Of a stretch of 21,491 nt of DNA, positions 7,008 to 14,063 are shown in pieces (position 1 is the stretch's first letter; every line of letters begins with the position of its first letter). Source of the DNA: a virus. The stretch spans positions 1 through 21,491 of the IMG/VR virus record IMGVR_UViG_3300008517_000045; one strand, written 5' to 3'. The position numbers were made by a program, and so were the translations under genes. The notes beneath the pieces were generated by a model that was not told the DNA's origin, searched no databases, and worked only from the letters and a program-made list of their open reading frames with translations.

Positions 7008-8390
7008 ATGGCTAAAATAGTTGACCCTGATGATCTTAACCAAGGGGTAGAAGTTACAATCACACCGGGGGCAAGTGGTACTATCACACTAAATCCTGGG
7101 TCTGGTAATCTAGTCTATGCTGATGGGGCTACCGGACAGGCAATTTACTCATTCATGAAAGAGGAATGGAAAACGGATGCTAATTTGATTAAATTTCCAT
7201 TTCCGTTTATTGCTATTACTGAAGAACAGTTTGAGTTGATTGATGCATGGAATTGGGCCGATCAAACTACAAAAAATACCATTAGAGATGCTGGATGGGC
7301 TTATAAAAATGATGCAGGTGTAAGTAGAGAAGAATATATGAATGTTACCACTCTTGGTTCATTTCAAGATTCGGTTAACGATAAAGCATATTATGTTCAG
7401 GCTACTCCTGCTTCTGCTGCAACTCCTGTAGATATGGTTTTTGCAGGGGAAGTCAATCAAGCAGTCAAGATTTTTGGTAATACCAATTTCGGCAATTTTG
7501 ACTATCGTGATCTTTTTATTATTTATCTTAGAGAAGAAGCAAAAATTTATGACAGTTACGATCTTTTGACTGAACAGAATTTGACAGCTTTGACTTATAA
7601 GAAATATGCTATGCCTTTGGCAAATGCACTTGATATTAAGGTAACTCATACTGATGCTCAAATTGCTTCAGGTGCAAATTATCAAAATATTGATGTTTCG
7701 TATTACTACTCACAGCAAGGAAGATTGATTGGTGATACGGTTTATTATTTCCATGTTATCATTGATGGTAATGGTAAACTTGCTGAATTGGTCTATGAAA
7801 AGATTCAGTATTTACTAAGACAAACGGGTAATATTAATTCTAATGCTCTTACTTCTGCTGCTTCACCTATAAGAGGTGACATTGCTGATGATATGTTACT
7901 TTTCATTGGTGATACCTTAAGGACTCTCAATGTAGCAGGATGGGGTGGTACTTATATTGATAACTATAACTTACAAGATATCAATAGATTGGAATTTACT
8001 GATGATGCAGATGAAATCAGGACATTTCCATATACAGCTACAGGTACATTGGATTTTAACTCTAACCTTGTAGATGATGCTGCTGCTGAATATTGGATGT
8101 TTTTTACTAGTATTGGGGTAAGTGCTTACGGTACATCAGATGCTATTCTTGTAGAGGATGCTAATTCTAATACCATTTCAGGTTTTGCTTCTGCTGCTAG
8201 CATACCTTGGTCATTTGACTATGATGGTAATACTCAAGGTGGAAGGACTATTAAAACTGATGCTCCTGTAACTGTAGTTGCCATTGGTCTGCTTACAGCA
8301 CAATATGTTAGAACTACTTCAACAATTACAAGAGCTACGGGGCAAACTATTTCATTGGTTGCTTCTCTTGAAAGAAACTATAGTACTTAA
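7008..8390 (+). CDS. Virion structural protein (abundant-type), function not assigned
   Basis: A 460-residue protein with the best SD in the window (AGGAGG, 9 bases before ATG), its own late promoter and its own terminator, which together indicate strong, separate expression. The composition is rich in Ala, Thr, Asn, Asp and Gly, with long strand-like segments, no Cys, and no signal peptide. Its codons use more C-ending triplets (ATC, TAC, ACC) than neighbouring genes, another sign of high expression. The middle (residues 80-300) alternates aromatic-rich helices and strands (RDLFIIYLREEAKIYDSY, YYFHVIIDGNGKL). The C-terminus is Thr/Ser rich. I recognise no family. A tail, tail-sheath-like or appendage protein is plausible from context and size, but not shown. 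Confidence 0.8.
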   Translation: MAKIVDPDDLNQGVEVTITPGASGTITLNPGSGNLVYADGATGQAIYSFMKEEWKTDANLIKFPFPFIAITEEQFELIDAWNWADQTTKNTIRDAGWAYKNDAGVSREEYMNVTTLGSFQDSVNDKAYYVQATPASAATPVDMVFAGEVNQAVKIFGNTNFGNFDYRDLFIIYLREEAKIYDSYDLLTEQNLTALTYKKYAMPLANALDIKVTHTDAQIASGANYQNIDVSYYYSQQGRLIGDTVYYFHVIIDGNGKLAELVYEKIQYLLRQTGNINSNALTSAASPIRGDIADDMLLFIGDTLRTLNVAGWGGTYIDNYNLQDINRLEFTDDADEIRTFPYTATGTLDFNSNLVDDAAAEYWMFFTSIGVSAYGTSDAILVEDANSNTISGFASAASIPWSFDYDGNTQGGRTIKTDAPVTVVAIGLLTAQYVRTTSTITRATGQTISLVASLERNYST

Positions 8391-8438
8391 TTACTATAGA
8401 AAATAGGTGTTGTGGAAGTGGTTAATATAATTCAAATA

Positions 8439-8484
8439 AAAAGTTTCATCATTAGGATAGGAATATTCTTTTGATGAAACTTTT
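8439..8484 (+). terminator. Rho-independent terminator after the 460-residue structural gene
   Basis: AAAAGTTTCATCA (8439-8451) pairs perfectly with TGATGAAACTTTT (8472-8484): 13 bp with a 20-nt loop. The stem contains a T tract on its 3' arm running to 8484, followed by CCC. It sits 48 bp after the stop at 8390 and 34 bp before the next late promoter, so it separates two transcription units. The flanking A and T tracts make it potentially bidirectional. Confidence 0.75.
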
Positions 8485-8517
8485 CCCTCCATTTCATCTA
8501 TTTTTGACCCATTTATA

Positions 8518-8525
8518 TATAAATA
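8518..8525 (+). promoter_or_regulatory. T4-type late promoter (TATAAATA)
   Basis: TATAAATA followed by TAAGT lies directly after the terminator and 43 bp before ATG 8568, so it heads the operon of small structural genes 8568-11649. It differs from the two other late elements only downstream of the octamer. Confidence 0.72.
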
Positions 8526-8567
8526 TAAGTAATAAGACCAAAGGGATTACTGAGAGGATTACTATAA

Positions 8568-9113
8568 ATGGCAGAAAAAGTAACCTTTGATGGGCCAAAT
8601 AAAATCATCAACGTCAATTATGGAATTACAGAATTAGATGCTCAAAGGGATATTTACTCTGCATGGAAAAGATGGGTAACAACTCCCCCTTCAGCATCAG
8701 ATGTTCCGGTTAATGCAGGATACTTGGATGCATTAAGGACTGTTGGTGGAGACCCTATAGGTGGTGGTCAATTTGTTTCTGCTTATTTCTTTTTATTGAA
8801 TGGATGGAGAGTACGTTCATGGGCAGGAAATCATTTTCTGCAAGTACTTGGAAATTTATATGTTGATGAAGGGGGGAGTCCTGTAGTTCCTACTGTTGGA
8901 GATTACCAGATTGTAGTTACTTTTGTTGTTTCCCCTCAATCTATTACTACTACTTCCCCGACAGTTACAGCAGGAATTATCACGACTGAAGATAAGAAAG
9001 ATATTACTCAAGGAGTATGGTCTGAACCTGCAAGTGCAGGTGGAACTGATTCAATGGGTGAATTGCAGAGAGATATCAAAACGGATACTTCATTGATTCC
9101 AGGAACAGTGTAA
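8568..9113 (+). CDS. Phage structural protein (tail/appendage region), conserved type
   Basis: A 181-residue protein with a GAGAGGA site upstream of ATG 8568, first gene after the third late promoter. It begins VTFDGPNKIINVNYGITELDAQRDIYSAWKRWV, followed by TVGGDPIGGGQFVSAYFFLLNGWR and GNLYVDEGGSPVVPTVG. I recognise this arrangement as a widespread phage protein of unknown role usually found near tail or appendage genes; the recognition is from memory and should be tested by search. It looks all-beta with a short helix at residues 25-36. No catalytic motif is visible. The TAA overlaps the next ATG (TAATG). Confidence 0.82.
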   Translation: MAEKVTFDGPNKIINVNYGITELDAQRDIYSAWKRWVTTPPSASDVPVNAGYLDALRTVGGDPIGGGQFVSAYFFLLNGWRVRSWAGNHFLQVLGNLYVDEGGSPVVPTVGDYQIVVTFVVSPQSITTTSPTVTAGIITTEDKKDITQGVWSEPASAGGTDSMGELQRDIKTDTSLIPGTV

Positions 9114-9472
9114 TGGGAGTAATAGTAACAAGACAGACAACGGGTAGTGGTTCAGCTAGTGGTGGTGGAGCATATACTTTATTAGAAAAACTTGCTAATG
9201 AAATGGAGATGGAGTTTAAATCCATTTCTTTATATGCATATAAAGAATTTGTTTATAATGTTCAAAAGCAATTAACAAATATAGGAATATGGGCAGATAA
9301 TACAAAGGCAAGTAAACTATTTAATAAAGATTTATCATATAATGTTCAGAAGCAATTAATAAGAACAGATTTGATTAGAATTTCAGATGGAGAGACTATG
9401 GCAAAATTGTTTACCTATAATGGTCAGAAGCAATTAGAATCAATTACTACGAGTGGAAGTGGGCCATATTAA
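9113..9472 (+). CDS. Small structural protein with YNxQKQL repeats
   Basis: A 119-residue protein starting in a TAATG overlap, with AGGAA upstream. After a Gly/Ser-rich N-terminus (residues 9-20) it contains three copies of YN[VG]QKQL at about residues 48, 76 and 102, spaced 28 and 26 residues apart, each preceded by a [KL]-[FED]-x-type segment. This suggests a short repeated helical or coiled module. It lies between the conserved structural protein at 8568 and the protein at 9473, so a role in tail appendages is likely, though unproven. No enzymatic residues are seen. Confidence 0.82.
   Translation: MGVIVTRQTTGSGSASGGGAYTLLEKLANEMEMEFKSISLYAYKEFVYNVQKQLTNIGIWADNTKASKLFNKDLSYNVQKQLIRTDLIRISDGETMAKLFTYNGQKQLESITTSGSGPY
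9254..9436 (+). repeat. Three degenerate direct repeats of 21 bp encoding YNxQKQL
   Basis: Copies at 9254-9274, 9338-9358 and 9416-9436 have the form TATAATG[TG]TCA[AG]AAGCAATTA, each differing from the next at only one position. Starts are 84 and 78 bp apart, in the same reading frame, so the repeat is of the protein. The DNA is more conserved than the intervening sequence. Confidence 0.8.
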
Positions 9473-9997
9473 ATGAATATATTAGCATTTTTCACAAGTA
9501 ATGGTGTTCCCATAACAGGTTTGACACCTACAATCAGAATAAGGGATGTTGCTGATAATTCTCTTGTGGTAACAGATGCAGTAATGCCTGAAGTGGGGGA
9601 TGGAAATTACAAATATGATTATACTGCCTATGATCTTCATAAAGATTATGCCATTAGATGTGATGGTGGTGTAGTATTACCTATAAATGAAAGATATACT
9701 TTTGGTGGTAATGAGAATTATATTGAAGATATCGAAACAACTACATTAGCAATTTCAGCAGGGGTAAAAGAAAATTCTGATGATCTAAAAAGAATTCTTG
9801 GATTAGTTCATGAAAATATATTTATTGATAATCCATCTTATGATGGAGATGGAAATATGACTTCTGCAAGATTAAGGATTTATTCAAATCCTGCTTCAGT
9901 GGGTACGGGAAGTGATGTAATCGGGACATATCAAATAACTGCTCCCTCTACTGCCCCTGGGGAATTTACCTCATGGAGACAAGTAAGGACAAGCTAA
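9473..9997 (+). CDS. Phage structural protein, beta-sandwich N-terminus
   Basis: A 174-residue protein starting immediately after the previous TAA. The N-terminal 90 residues (ILAFFTSNGVPITGLTPTIRIRD, GDGNYKYDYTAYD, YAIRCDGG) have the pattern of an Ig-like or carboxypeptidase-regulatory-like beta-sandwich. A helical linker follows (residues 95-120), then a C-terminal strand region (SARLRIYSNPASVGT, GTYQITAP). Proteins of this shape commonly accompany the 8568-type gene in phage genomes, as far as I recall. The function is not known; a tail tip or appendage component is the best guess. Confidence 0.82.
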   Translation: MNILAFFTSNGVPITGLTPTIRIRDVADNSLVVTDAVMPEVGDGNYKYDYTAYDLHKDYAIRCDGGVVLPINERYTFGGNENYIEDIETTTLAISAGVKENSDDLKRILGLVHENIFIDNPSYDGDGNMTSARLRIYSNPASVGTGSDVIGTYQITAPSTAPGEFTSWRQVRTS

Positions 9998-9998
9998 G

Positions 9999-10193
9999 AT
10001 GAGTGTTGCAATTGCCACAATGGGAAAATTTATACCTAGAGTAGCAGGTGGTGGTGATATTATAGTTGAGGAAGGTGGTGGTGGTTCGTCTTATGGTTGG
10101 GAAAGAAAAAAACCTCAAATCATAGTAAATAGTGTGTATGATGAAGAAGATGATTTTAGAATAAAAATTACAAAGGTTACAGAATGGAGTTAA
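9999..10193 (+). CDS. Small Gly-rich hypothetical protein
   Basis: A 64-residue protein, ATG two bases after the preceding stop, with AAGGA upstream. It has a short hydrophobic start, a Gly-rich acidic middle (VAGGGDIIVEEGGGGSS) and a charged tail. It overlaps the next gene by 10 bp, which supports a real gene in a coupled operon. No function can be proposed. Confidence 0.65.
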   Translation: MSVAIATMGKFIPRVAGGGDIIVEEGGGGSSYGWERKKPQIIVNSVYDEEDDFRIKITKVTEWS

Positions 10194-10552
10194 ATGTATC
10201 AAAACCAAAAAAAATTGTGTTCAAAATATCTATAGCTAATGTAGATGTAACCAATGTAGAAGGAACATTTATTTTATTTCTCACTGATTCATTATTTATA
10301 GGTGTTTCAACAATTGTTGAAAATGGAAGATTGGCTGTTACTATTCCACCATTGAAGAAATTTGGTTTTAAAGAAGGAAAAGAATATAAAGTTGAATTGA
10401 GAGTAGTTGCTAACAGAGATTACTATACTATTCCTTGGACTGATAAAGTCATAATAAAAAAATCAATTAACGTGAATGCTTCTGTTAAAAGTATATCGGA
10501 AGAAGGAGAACCGTATATATTAGTGACTAAACCCATTGTAATAAAGATTTAA
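10184..10552 (+). CDS. Paralogue of the protein at 132; unknown beta-rich phage protein
   Basis: A 122-residue protein starting MELNVSKPKK. It matches the first 105 residues of the protein at 132: MEL start, a GTF[RI] strand, VxIPPLKxF in the middle, then LR/LDxVA and [TI]PW, then two terminal strands. It lacks the Cys-motif tail. The all-beta pattern suggests a small sandwich domain. The two copies lie at opposite ends of the structural region, each with small virion-type genes around it. The start overlaps the previous gene by 10 bp. The function is unknown. Confidence 0.82.
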   Translation: MELNVSKPKKIVFKISIANVDVTNVEGTFILFLTDSLFIGVSTIVENGRLAVTIPPLKKFGFKEGKEYKVELRVVANRDYYTIPWTDKVIIKKSINVNASVKSISEEGEPYILVTKPIVIKI

Positions 10553-10554
10553 TT

Positions 10555-10827
10555 ATGGAAATTGTGTTAGAAAAAGACCCATTTGAATATAGAATCTTTA
10601 AACATATCTTAAAATTCGATCAAAAAAAATTAGACAATAATGATGCAAAAGTTTTGAGTATGAGAATATGTAGACAGTTAAAGGAAATAACAAATATGAG
10701 GTGGATGGTAAGGTCATGTGTTGGTGGGAAGTGTACTATTGCTACTTCTATGATACCGAATAAAAAAAAGAGACAGAAATGGAAGGGAAAAAAGATAGTT
10801 GTCAATGACGTGCCTTATATTTCTTAG
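10555..10827 (+). CDS. Small basic hypothetical protein
   Basis: A 90-residue protein, ATG two bases after the previous TAA. The C-terminal half is strongly basic (NKKKRQKWKGKKIV) and contains one Cys pair (SCVGGKCT). The N-terminal half is helical. The basic patch suggests nucleic-acid contact or a virion-packaged role, but there is no recognised motif. It ends at TAG and is followed by an AGAGGGGG site for the next gene. Confidence 0.75.
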   Translation: MEIVLEKDPFEYRIFKHILKFDQKKLDNNDAKVLSMRICRQLKEITNMRWMVRSCVGGKCTIATSMIPNKKKRQKWKGKKIVVNDVPYIS

Positions 10828-10838
10828 AGGGGGATATT

Positions 10839-11324
10839 ATGAAGTTTAGAGATTGGGATGAAAAGAAGACAAATGAAGCTATGGGATTTGTTCAAAAACT
10901 TCCATATCAATTGAAGAAGAAAGAAAAATCTACTGTTGGTAAAGTGAATACATCCAATATAACGAGAAAGGTTGATGAACCTAAAGACATTAAAAAAGCT
11001 ATTATAGCATATGTTAAGGGTGTTCAGGAAATTTATAACAAGAATGATTCTTATAATAAAGAAGTAACTCCACCTAAAATAGAATTTAAAAAAGGTGGTA
11101 GATATTATAAGATTATAACAAAACAAACTTTTGGTTCAGGAACTAGTGTTCATTCTTTTGTCGATGCAAAAGAAGGGCCAGAATTTGGAAATGTTTATAA
11201 AGCAGCTAGTTGGAAAGCACCTGCTAAAGGTGCAAGAGGTAATGTTTTTAGTCCTACAAATGGATTAGAAGCAATATCAAAAAGTGGAGGTAATGTTTGG
11301 TATGCTAAATCAGGAAGAAGATAA
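10839..11324 (+). CDS. Unknown protein with MKFRDWDEK leader
   Basis: A 161-residue protein with a strong GAGGGGG site before ATG 10839. The N-terminus MKFRDWDEK is nearly the same as that of the protein at 11702 (MKFKDFDEK), although the rest of the two proteins differ, so this is a second shared leader type. Residues 15-75 are Lys-rich and helical. Residues 80-161 form a Gly-rich beta region (FKKGGRYYKIITKQTFGSG, SVHSFVDAKEG, NVFSPTNG, NVWYAKSG) that looks like a compact domain. No catalytic site is recognised. It is probably virion associated by operon context. Confidence 0.8.
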   Translation: MKFRDWDEKKTNEAMGFVQKLPYQLKKKEKSTVGKVNTSNITRKVDEPKDIKKAIIAYVKGVQEIYNKNDSYNKEVTPPKIEFKKGGRYYKIITKQTFGSGTSVHSFVDAKEGPEFGNVYKAASWKAPAKGARGNVFSPTNGLEAISKSGGNVWYAKSGRR

Positions 11325-11325
11325 G

Positions 11326-11649
11326 ATGATGAAAAAGGTGTTTTTAATATTAGTTTTATTATTTATTGTTTTTGTTTCTAATAGTATAGCACAAAGTACA
11401 GCAGCAAAGAAGATTTACATTATTGGTGATGCTTCAGTATTATCAGGATTAAATATTTATGATAAAGATTCAGGTAATCTTATATGTCATGCAGAAATGG
11501 GTGATGATGGAAAATTTACCTGTAAATTAAATCCAGATGCAATTTTTTCTGAAGAAGAAATTTTTAAGATAGTAACAGAAGTTATAGTTAAGGTTTTAAA
11601 GGATATAAACATACAAGCAGAACCAGTATGGACAAAAGTTCAGGAATGA
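11326..11649 (+). CDS. Small exported protein with N-terminal signal peptide
   Basis: A 107-residue protein. The start is taken as ATG 11326, one base after the upstream stop, preceded by AGGAAGAAG; an in-frame ATG at 11284 would add 14 residues inside the previous gene and spoil the signal peptide. Residues 1-22 are a classic signal sequence: MMKK, a hydrophobic core VFLILVLLFIVFV, then SNSIA before QS, with no lipobox Cys. The mature part of about 85 residues is a small alpha/beta protein with two Cys (LICHAEM and FTCKL) that could form a disulfide. Signal peptides are rare in phage structural operons. An envelope role such as superinfection exclusion, lysis control (spanin-like) or an acquired host gene is possible. 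The family is not known. Confidence 0.8.
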   Translation: MMKKVFLILVLLFIVFVSNSIAQSTAAKKIYIIGDASVLSGLNIYDKDSGNLICHAEMGDDGKFTCKLNPDAIFSEEEIFKIVTEVIVKVLKDINIQAEPVWTKVQE

Positions 11650-11701
11650 ATTAAATCGGATCACCAGTTGATGAAAGAAAGATTTATAGAAGAACTTAAA
11701 A

Positions 11702-12139
11702 ATGAAATTCAAAGATTTTGATGAAAAAACATTTCTTGTAAAGAAATTGAAACCTCATAAAGTTAAGGATTTGAATCCTAAAACTCTTAGGATGAAAACT
11801 TATAAGAGAGTTGATTATATAAAGACTGATGTTCCTATGGAGAAAAGAACTTTAGGCAATGTACCTAGATATGCTAATAAAAAGCCTAAAGTTCATTTCA
11901 AAGATTGGATGGGAATTAAAGGACAAAAAATTCACTCTGATCATTCTGCTCAATCATTTGGAAAGGCTGAATCAGATGGTAAATGGTATGGTTGGAGTCA
12001 TAGGGCTATCTATGGATTTGGTGTAGGTGATTGTGTAAAACCTGATACTTGTGGTAACAGTTCAGGCAAGGAATATGTGATTAAGACAGATGATCAAGCT
12101 AGAGATACTGCAATAGCATTTGCTAAGGATATTTCTTGA
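11702..12139 (+). CDS. Conserved-type phage protein with MKFKDFDEK leader and GKWYGWSHRA motif
   Basis: A 145-residue protein. It shares the MKF[KR]D[FW]DEK start with the protein at 10839. Residues about 80-145 hold HSDHSAQSFGKAESDGKWYG, then SHRAIYGFGVGD, and a helix DQARDTAIAFAKDI. I recall this module from many unassigned phage proteins, and no activity is known to me. Two Cys occur in GDCVKPDTCGN. The 52-bp gap upstream holds no good SD, only AAGAA. The gene ends in TGA at 12137-12139, overlapping the 3' end of the convergent uvsW by 46 bp. Confidence 0.78.
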   Translation: MKFKDFDEKTFLVKKLKPHKVKDLNPKTLRMKTYKRVDYIKTDVPMEKRTLGNVPRYANKKPKVHFKDWMGIKGQKIHSDHSAQSFGKAESDGKWYGWSHRAIYGFGVGDCVKPDTCGNSSGKEYVIKTDDQARDTAIAFAKDIS

Positions 12140-13557
12140 TTTTGATCAAAATAGAATTTTTTTATATCGAATCCTTCTGATTCATAATATTGCAATCTTT
12201 TTTCTCCATGTTTATGTAAGAATTTTACTTCATCTATAATGTCAAATATAATTGCTCCATCTTCTTTATTCTCATGGGTTCTTAAAGTTCTTCCTATACT
12301 TTGTAGAGTTCTTATTTTACTTTTAGTTGGGGAAGCTAGTATGGCATATTTTAGATTTGGTATATTTATACCTTGCTGGAATATACCGTAAGTTGCAATA
12401 AGGGCAATATTGTTGCTTCTCATCATTTTTTTTCTCCATTCTTCCCTTATATCAACCTTATCCTTTCCTGAAAGAAATACTATCTCTTTTTTTGTGTGTC
12501 TATTTAATAATTTTATCAATTTATCCCCTTCATTTATTTTTGACACAAGAAGAAGGACATTATCATTTAAATGATGAACTAATAAAGATACGACTCCTAA
12601 TCTATATTTGTGATTAAATATTTCTTCTTTAATTCCATTATAAGAGTCTGCTTCAACTCCAAAGGGATAGTTTATTTTAAATATTTTAACATTGCATTTT
12701 GCAATATATCCTTGTTCTGCAAGAAGACCTGAAGGATATTCTTTTATAATTGGGCCTAAGTATGATTTTATATTATAAAGTTCTGTTTGGTCATTCGGAA
12801 GTGTTCCGGTAAAGCCAAGTCTATACCTTGCTTTTGATTTAGAAAATATCTTTTTGAGTTCATGGGCTTTTACTTGATGGCATTCATCCCCAATCATACA
12901 ATCGTATAATTCTATTTTTTTATGATTATTTTTTAAAGTTTGCCATGTGGATATGACGATTGCATTATCCCATTCTTTATATCCTGTATAAACTCTACCG
13001 ATATATTGACTAGGTATACCATATTCGATCATATCATCTCTGAATTGTTCCACAAGCTGAACTGATGGAACTATAATCAATCCCCTATATACTTTAGTGA
13101 TTGGTCGATTATCTAGTAGGGTTTTGATTATATAGGATATTGCAAGAGATTTCCCTGAAGCTGTAGCTGATCTTATTATGCCTTTTGTATATCTTAGAGT
13201 AGTTTCAATGGATTCTTTTTGATATGGTCTTGGATATAAAGACAAATCATACTTGATATCTAAAGGATTTCCCTTGAAAAGACTTTTGACATTATCATCA
13301 GGTTCTAATTTTATATCTGGAAATAGTCTTTTGTGTGTTCTTAAAAAATCAAGTAAAAGTCCAAATGGCATTAAAGATGCTTCAGTTATGAAATGTACTT
13401 TTCCATCCCATAATCCTGATTTGTATTTTCCAGACCAAAAGTAATTTTTTACATGAAGGGAGAATTCGTTTTTCATTATCTTCATGTAATCATAGTGATT
13501 TGTTTTTATTCTAATTTTATAGTTATTGCCTAAATTTAATTCTACTTTATATGCCAT
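12094..13557 (-). CDS. uvsW: UvsW-like superfamily 2 DNA helicase
   Basis: A 487-residue protein, close to T4 UvsW (about 500). Visible motifs: Walker A ATASGKS (131-137), motif II DECH (224-227), motif III FTGT (249-252), motif VI QSIGRTLR (419-426), and the Q-type YPRPYQ (108-113). The N-terminal about 95 residues match the small substrate-binding domain of UvsW (WSGKYKSGLWDGKVHF). T4 UvsW reverses stalled forks, unwinds branched DNA and R-loops, and shuts down origin replication late. Here it lies downstream of uvsY with an 11-bp overlap, so the two are co-transcribed. The last residues (after about 470) overlap the convergent gene at 11702 and may be a species-specific extension. Confidence 0.95.
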   Translation of the reverse strand: MAYKVELNLGNNYKIRIKTNHYDYMKIMKNEFSLHVKNYFWSGKYKSGLWDGKVHFITEASLMPFGLLLDFLRTHKRLFPDIKLEPDDNVKSLFKGNPLDIKYDLSLYPRPYQKESIETTLRYTKGIIRSATASGKSLAISYIIKTLLDNRPITKVYRGLIIVPSVQLVEQFRDDMIEYGIPSQYIGRVYTGYKEWDNAIVISTWQTLKNNHKKIELYDCMIGDECHQVKAHELKKIFSKSKARYRLGFTGTLPNDQTELYNIKSYLGPIIKEYPSGLLAEQGYIAKCNVKIFKINYPFGVEADSYNGIKEEIFNHKYRLGVVSLLVHHLNDNVLLLVSKINEGDKLIKLLNRHTKKEIVFLSGKDKVDIREEWRKKMMRSNNIALIATYGIFQQGINIPNLKYAILASPTKSKIRTLQSIGRTLRTHENKEDGAIIFDIIDEVKFLHKHGEKRLQYYESEGFDIKKFYFDQNQEISLANAIAVSLA

Positions 13558-13969
13558 GTCTCTCTCTGTCAGAAAATGTCTTCATGCTCCATCCCATTGA
13601 ATTAAATGCTCTCCAACACATGTCAAAGAATCTTACTCTAACTTGTTGTTTTGCCATTATTTTTTTCATTTTTATGATTTTTTCATCAGATGGTAAGCAG
13701 TAATCTTCTATTTCTTTTTTTGCCCATTCCTCATCTACATTAAATCTATAATGTTTATATCTTATTCCTCTCAAAGCATCCATTTTTCTTTCTAAAACTT
13801 CATATTTTTCAAGCTCTGCATAGTAGAATTCTTTGTATCTAATGACCATCATTTCATTTTTTTGTAGTTTTTCTGCTATATCAAGGTCTGAAAAAGTTGC
13901 CAGTTGTTCAATATCATGATTACTTCTTAATTCGTCAAATATTTGTTTTAATTCGTCAAGTTCATTCAT
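13547..13969 (-). CDS. uvsY: UvsY-like recombination mediator
   Basis: A 140-residue protein, similar in length to T4 UvsY (137). The start is set at the ATG at 13969, preceded by GAGGG at 9-bp spacing; an upstream in-frame start at 14008 is not preceded by a better site. It is Lys/Glu rich and helical in the middle. The C-terminal pattern FFDMCWRAFNSMGWSMKTFSDRERHG corresponds to the C-terminal segment of T4 UvsY (LDFCSGALDAIKSRGFAIKHIQDM). UvsY displaces gp32 and loads UvsX on single-stranded DNA. Overlap with uvsW supports the call. Similarity is weak by eye, so the identification rests on context as well. Confidence 0.75.
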   Translation of the reverse strand: MNELDELKQIFDELRSNHDIEQLATFSDLDIAEKLQKNEMMVIRYKEFYYAELEKYEVLERKMDALRGIRYKHYRFNVDEEWAKKEIEDYCLPSDEKIIKMKKIMAKQQVRVRFFDMCWRAFNSMGWSMKTFSDRERHGI

Positions 13970-13993
13970 TTCATTTATCCCTCTATTTATAAT

Positions 13994-14001
13994 TATAAAT
14001 A
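13994..14001 (+). promoter_or_regulatory. Possible late-type promoter upstream of gp41 helicase gene
   Basis: TATAAATA followed by ATAAC lies in the divergent gap, 62 bp before ATG 14064. A mirrored TATAAATA on the minus strand (13984-13991) lies only about 15 bp before the uvsY start and would leave almost no leader. In an AT-rich gap such octamers can occur by chance, and T4 gp41 and uvsY are normally middle genes, so this is tentative. Confidence 0.35.
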
Positions 14002-14016
14002 ATAACATGAGAAGTG

Positions 14017-14038
14017 AAATTTGTTAATTAACAAATTT
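14017..14038. promoter_or_regulatory. 22-bp perfect palindrome between uvsY and the gp41 helicase gene
   Basis: Half-site AAATTTGTTAA is followed directly by its exact reverse complement, with the axis between 14027 and 14028. It lies in the only divergent intergenic gap of the replication module, 26 bp before the helicase start. As DNA it could be a dimeric protein operator or an origin element. As RNA it would fold to a 9-bp stem with an AATT loop in the helicase leader. Confidence 0.6.
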
Positions 14039-14063
14039 GAAAAAGTGGTGTAAAATATTATTA

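Noticed and set aside
11671-11721. A 16-codon frame (MKERFIEELKNEIQRF) overlapping the start of the gene at 11702
   Set aside because: It has no convincing SD site and is too short to judge; it could be a coupling leader, but nothing supports it beyond an ATG.
132-12139. Recoding of TGA or TAG across the phage genome
   Set aside because: Several well-supported genes end in TGA or TAG with the next gene or a tRNA directly after, so the standard code is used; the TGA at 624 is a local case.
13984-13991. Minus-strand TATAAATA just upstream of uvsY as a late promoter
   Set aside because: Transcription starting about 6 nt downstream would cut into the SD site of uvsY, so it is unlikely to serve that gene.
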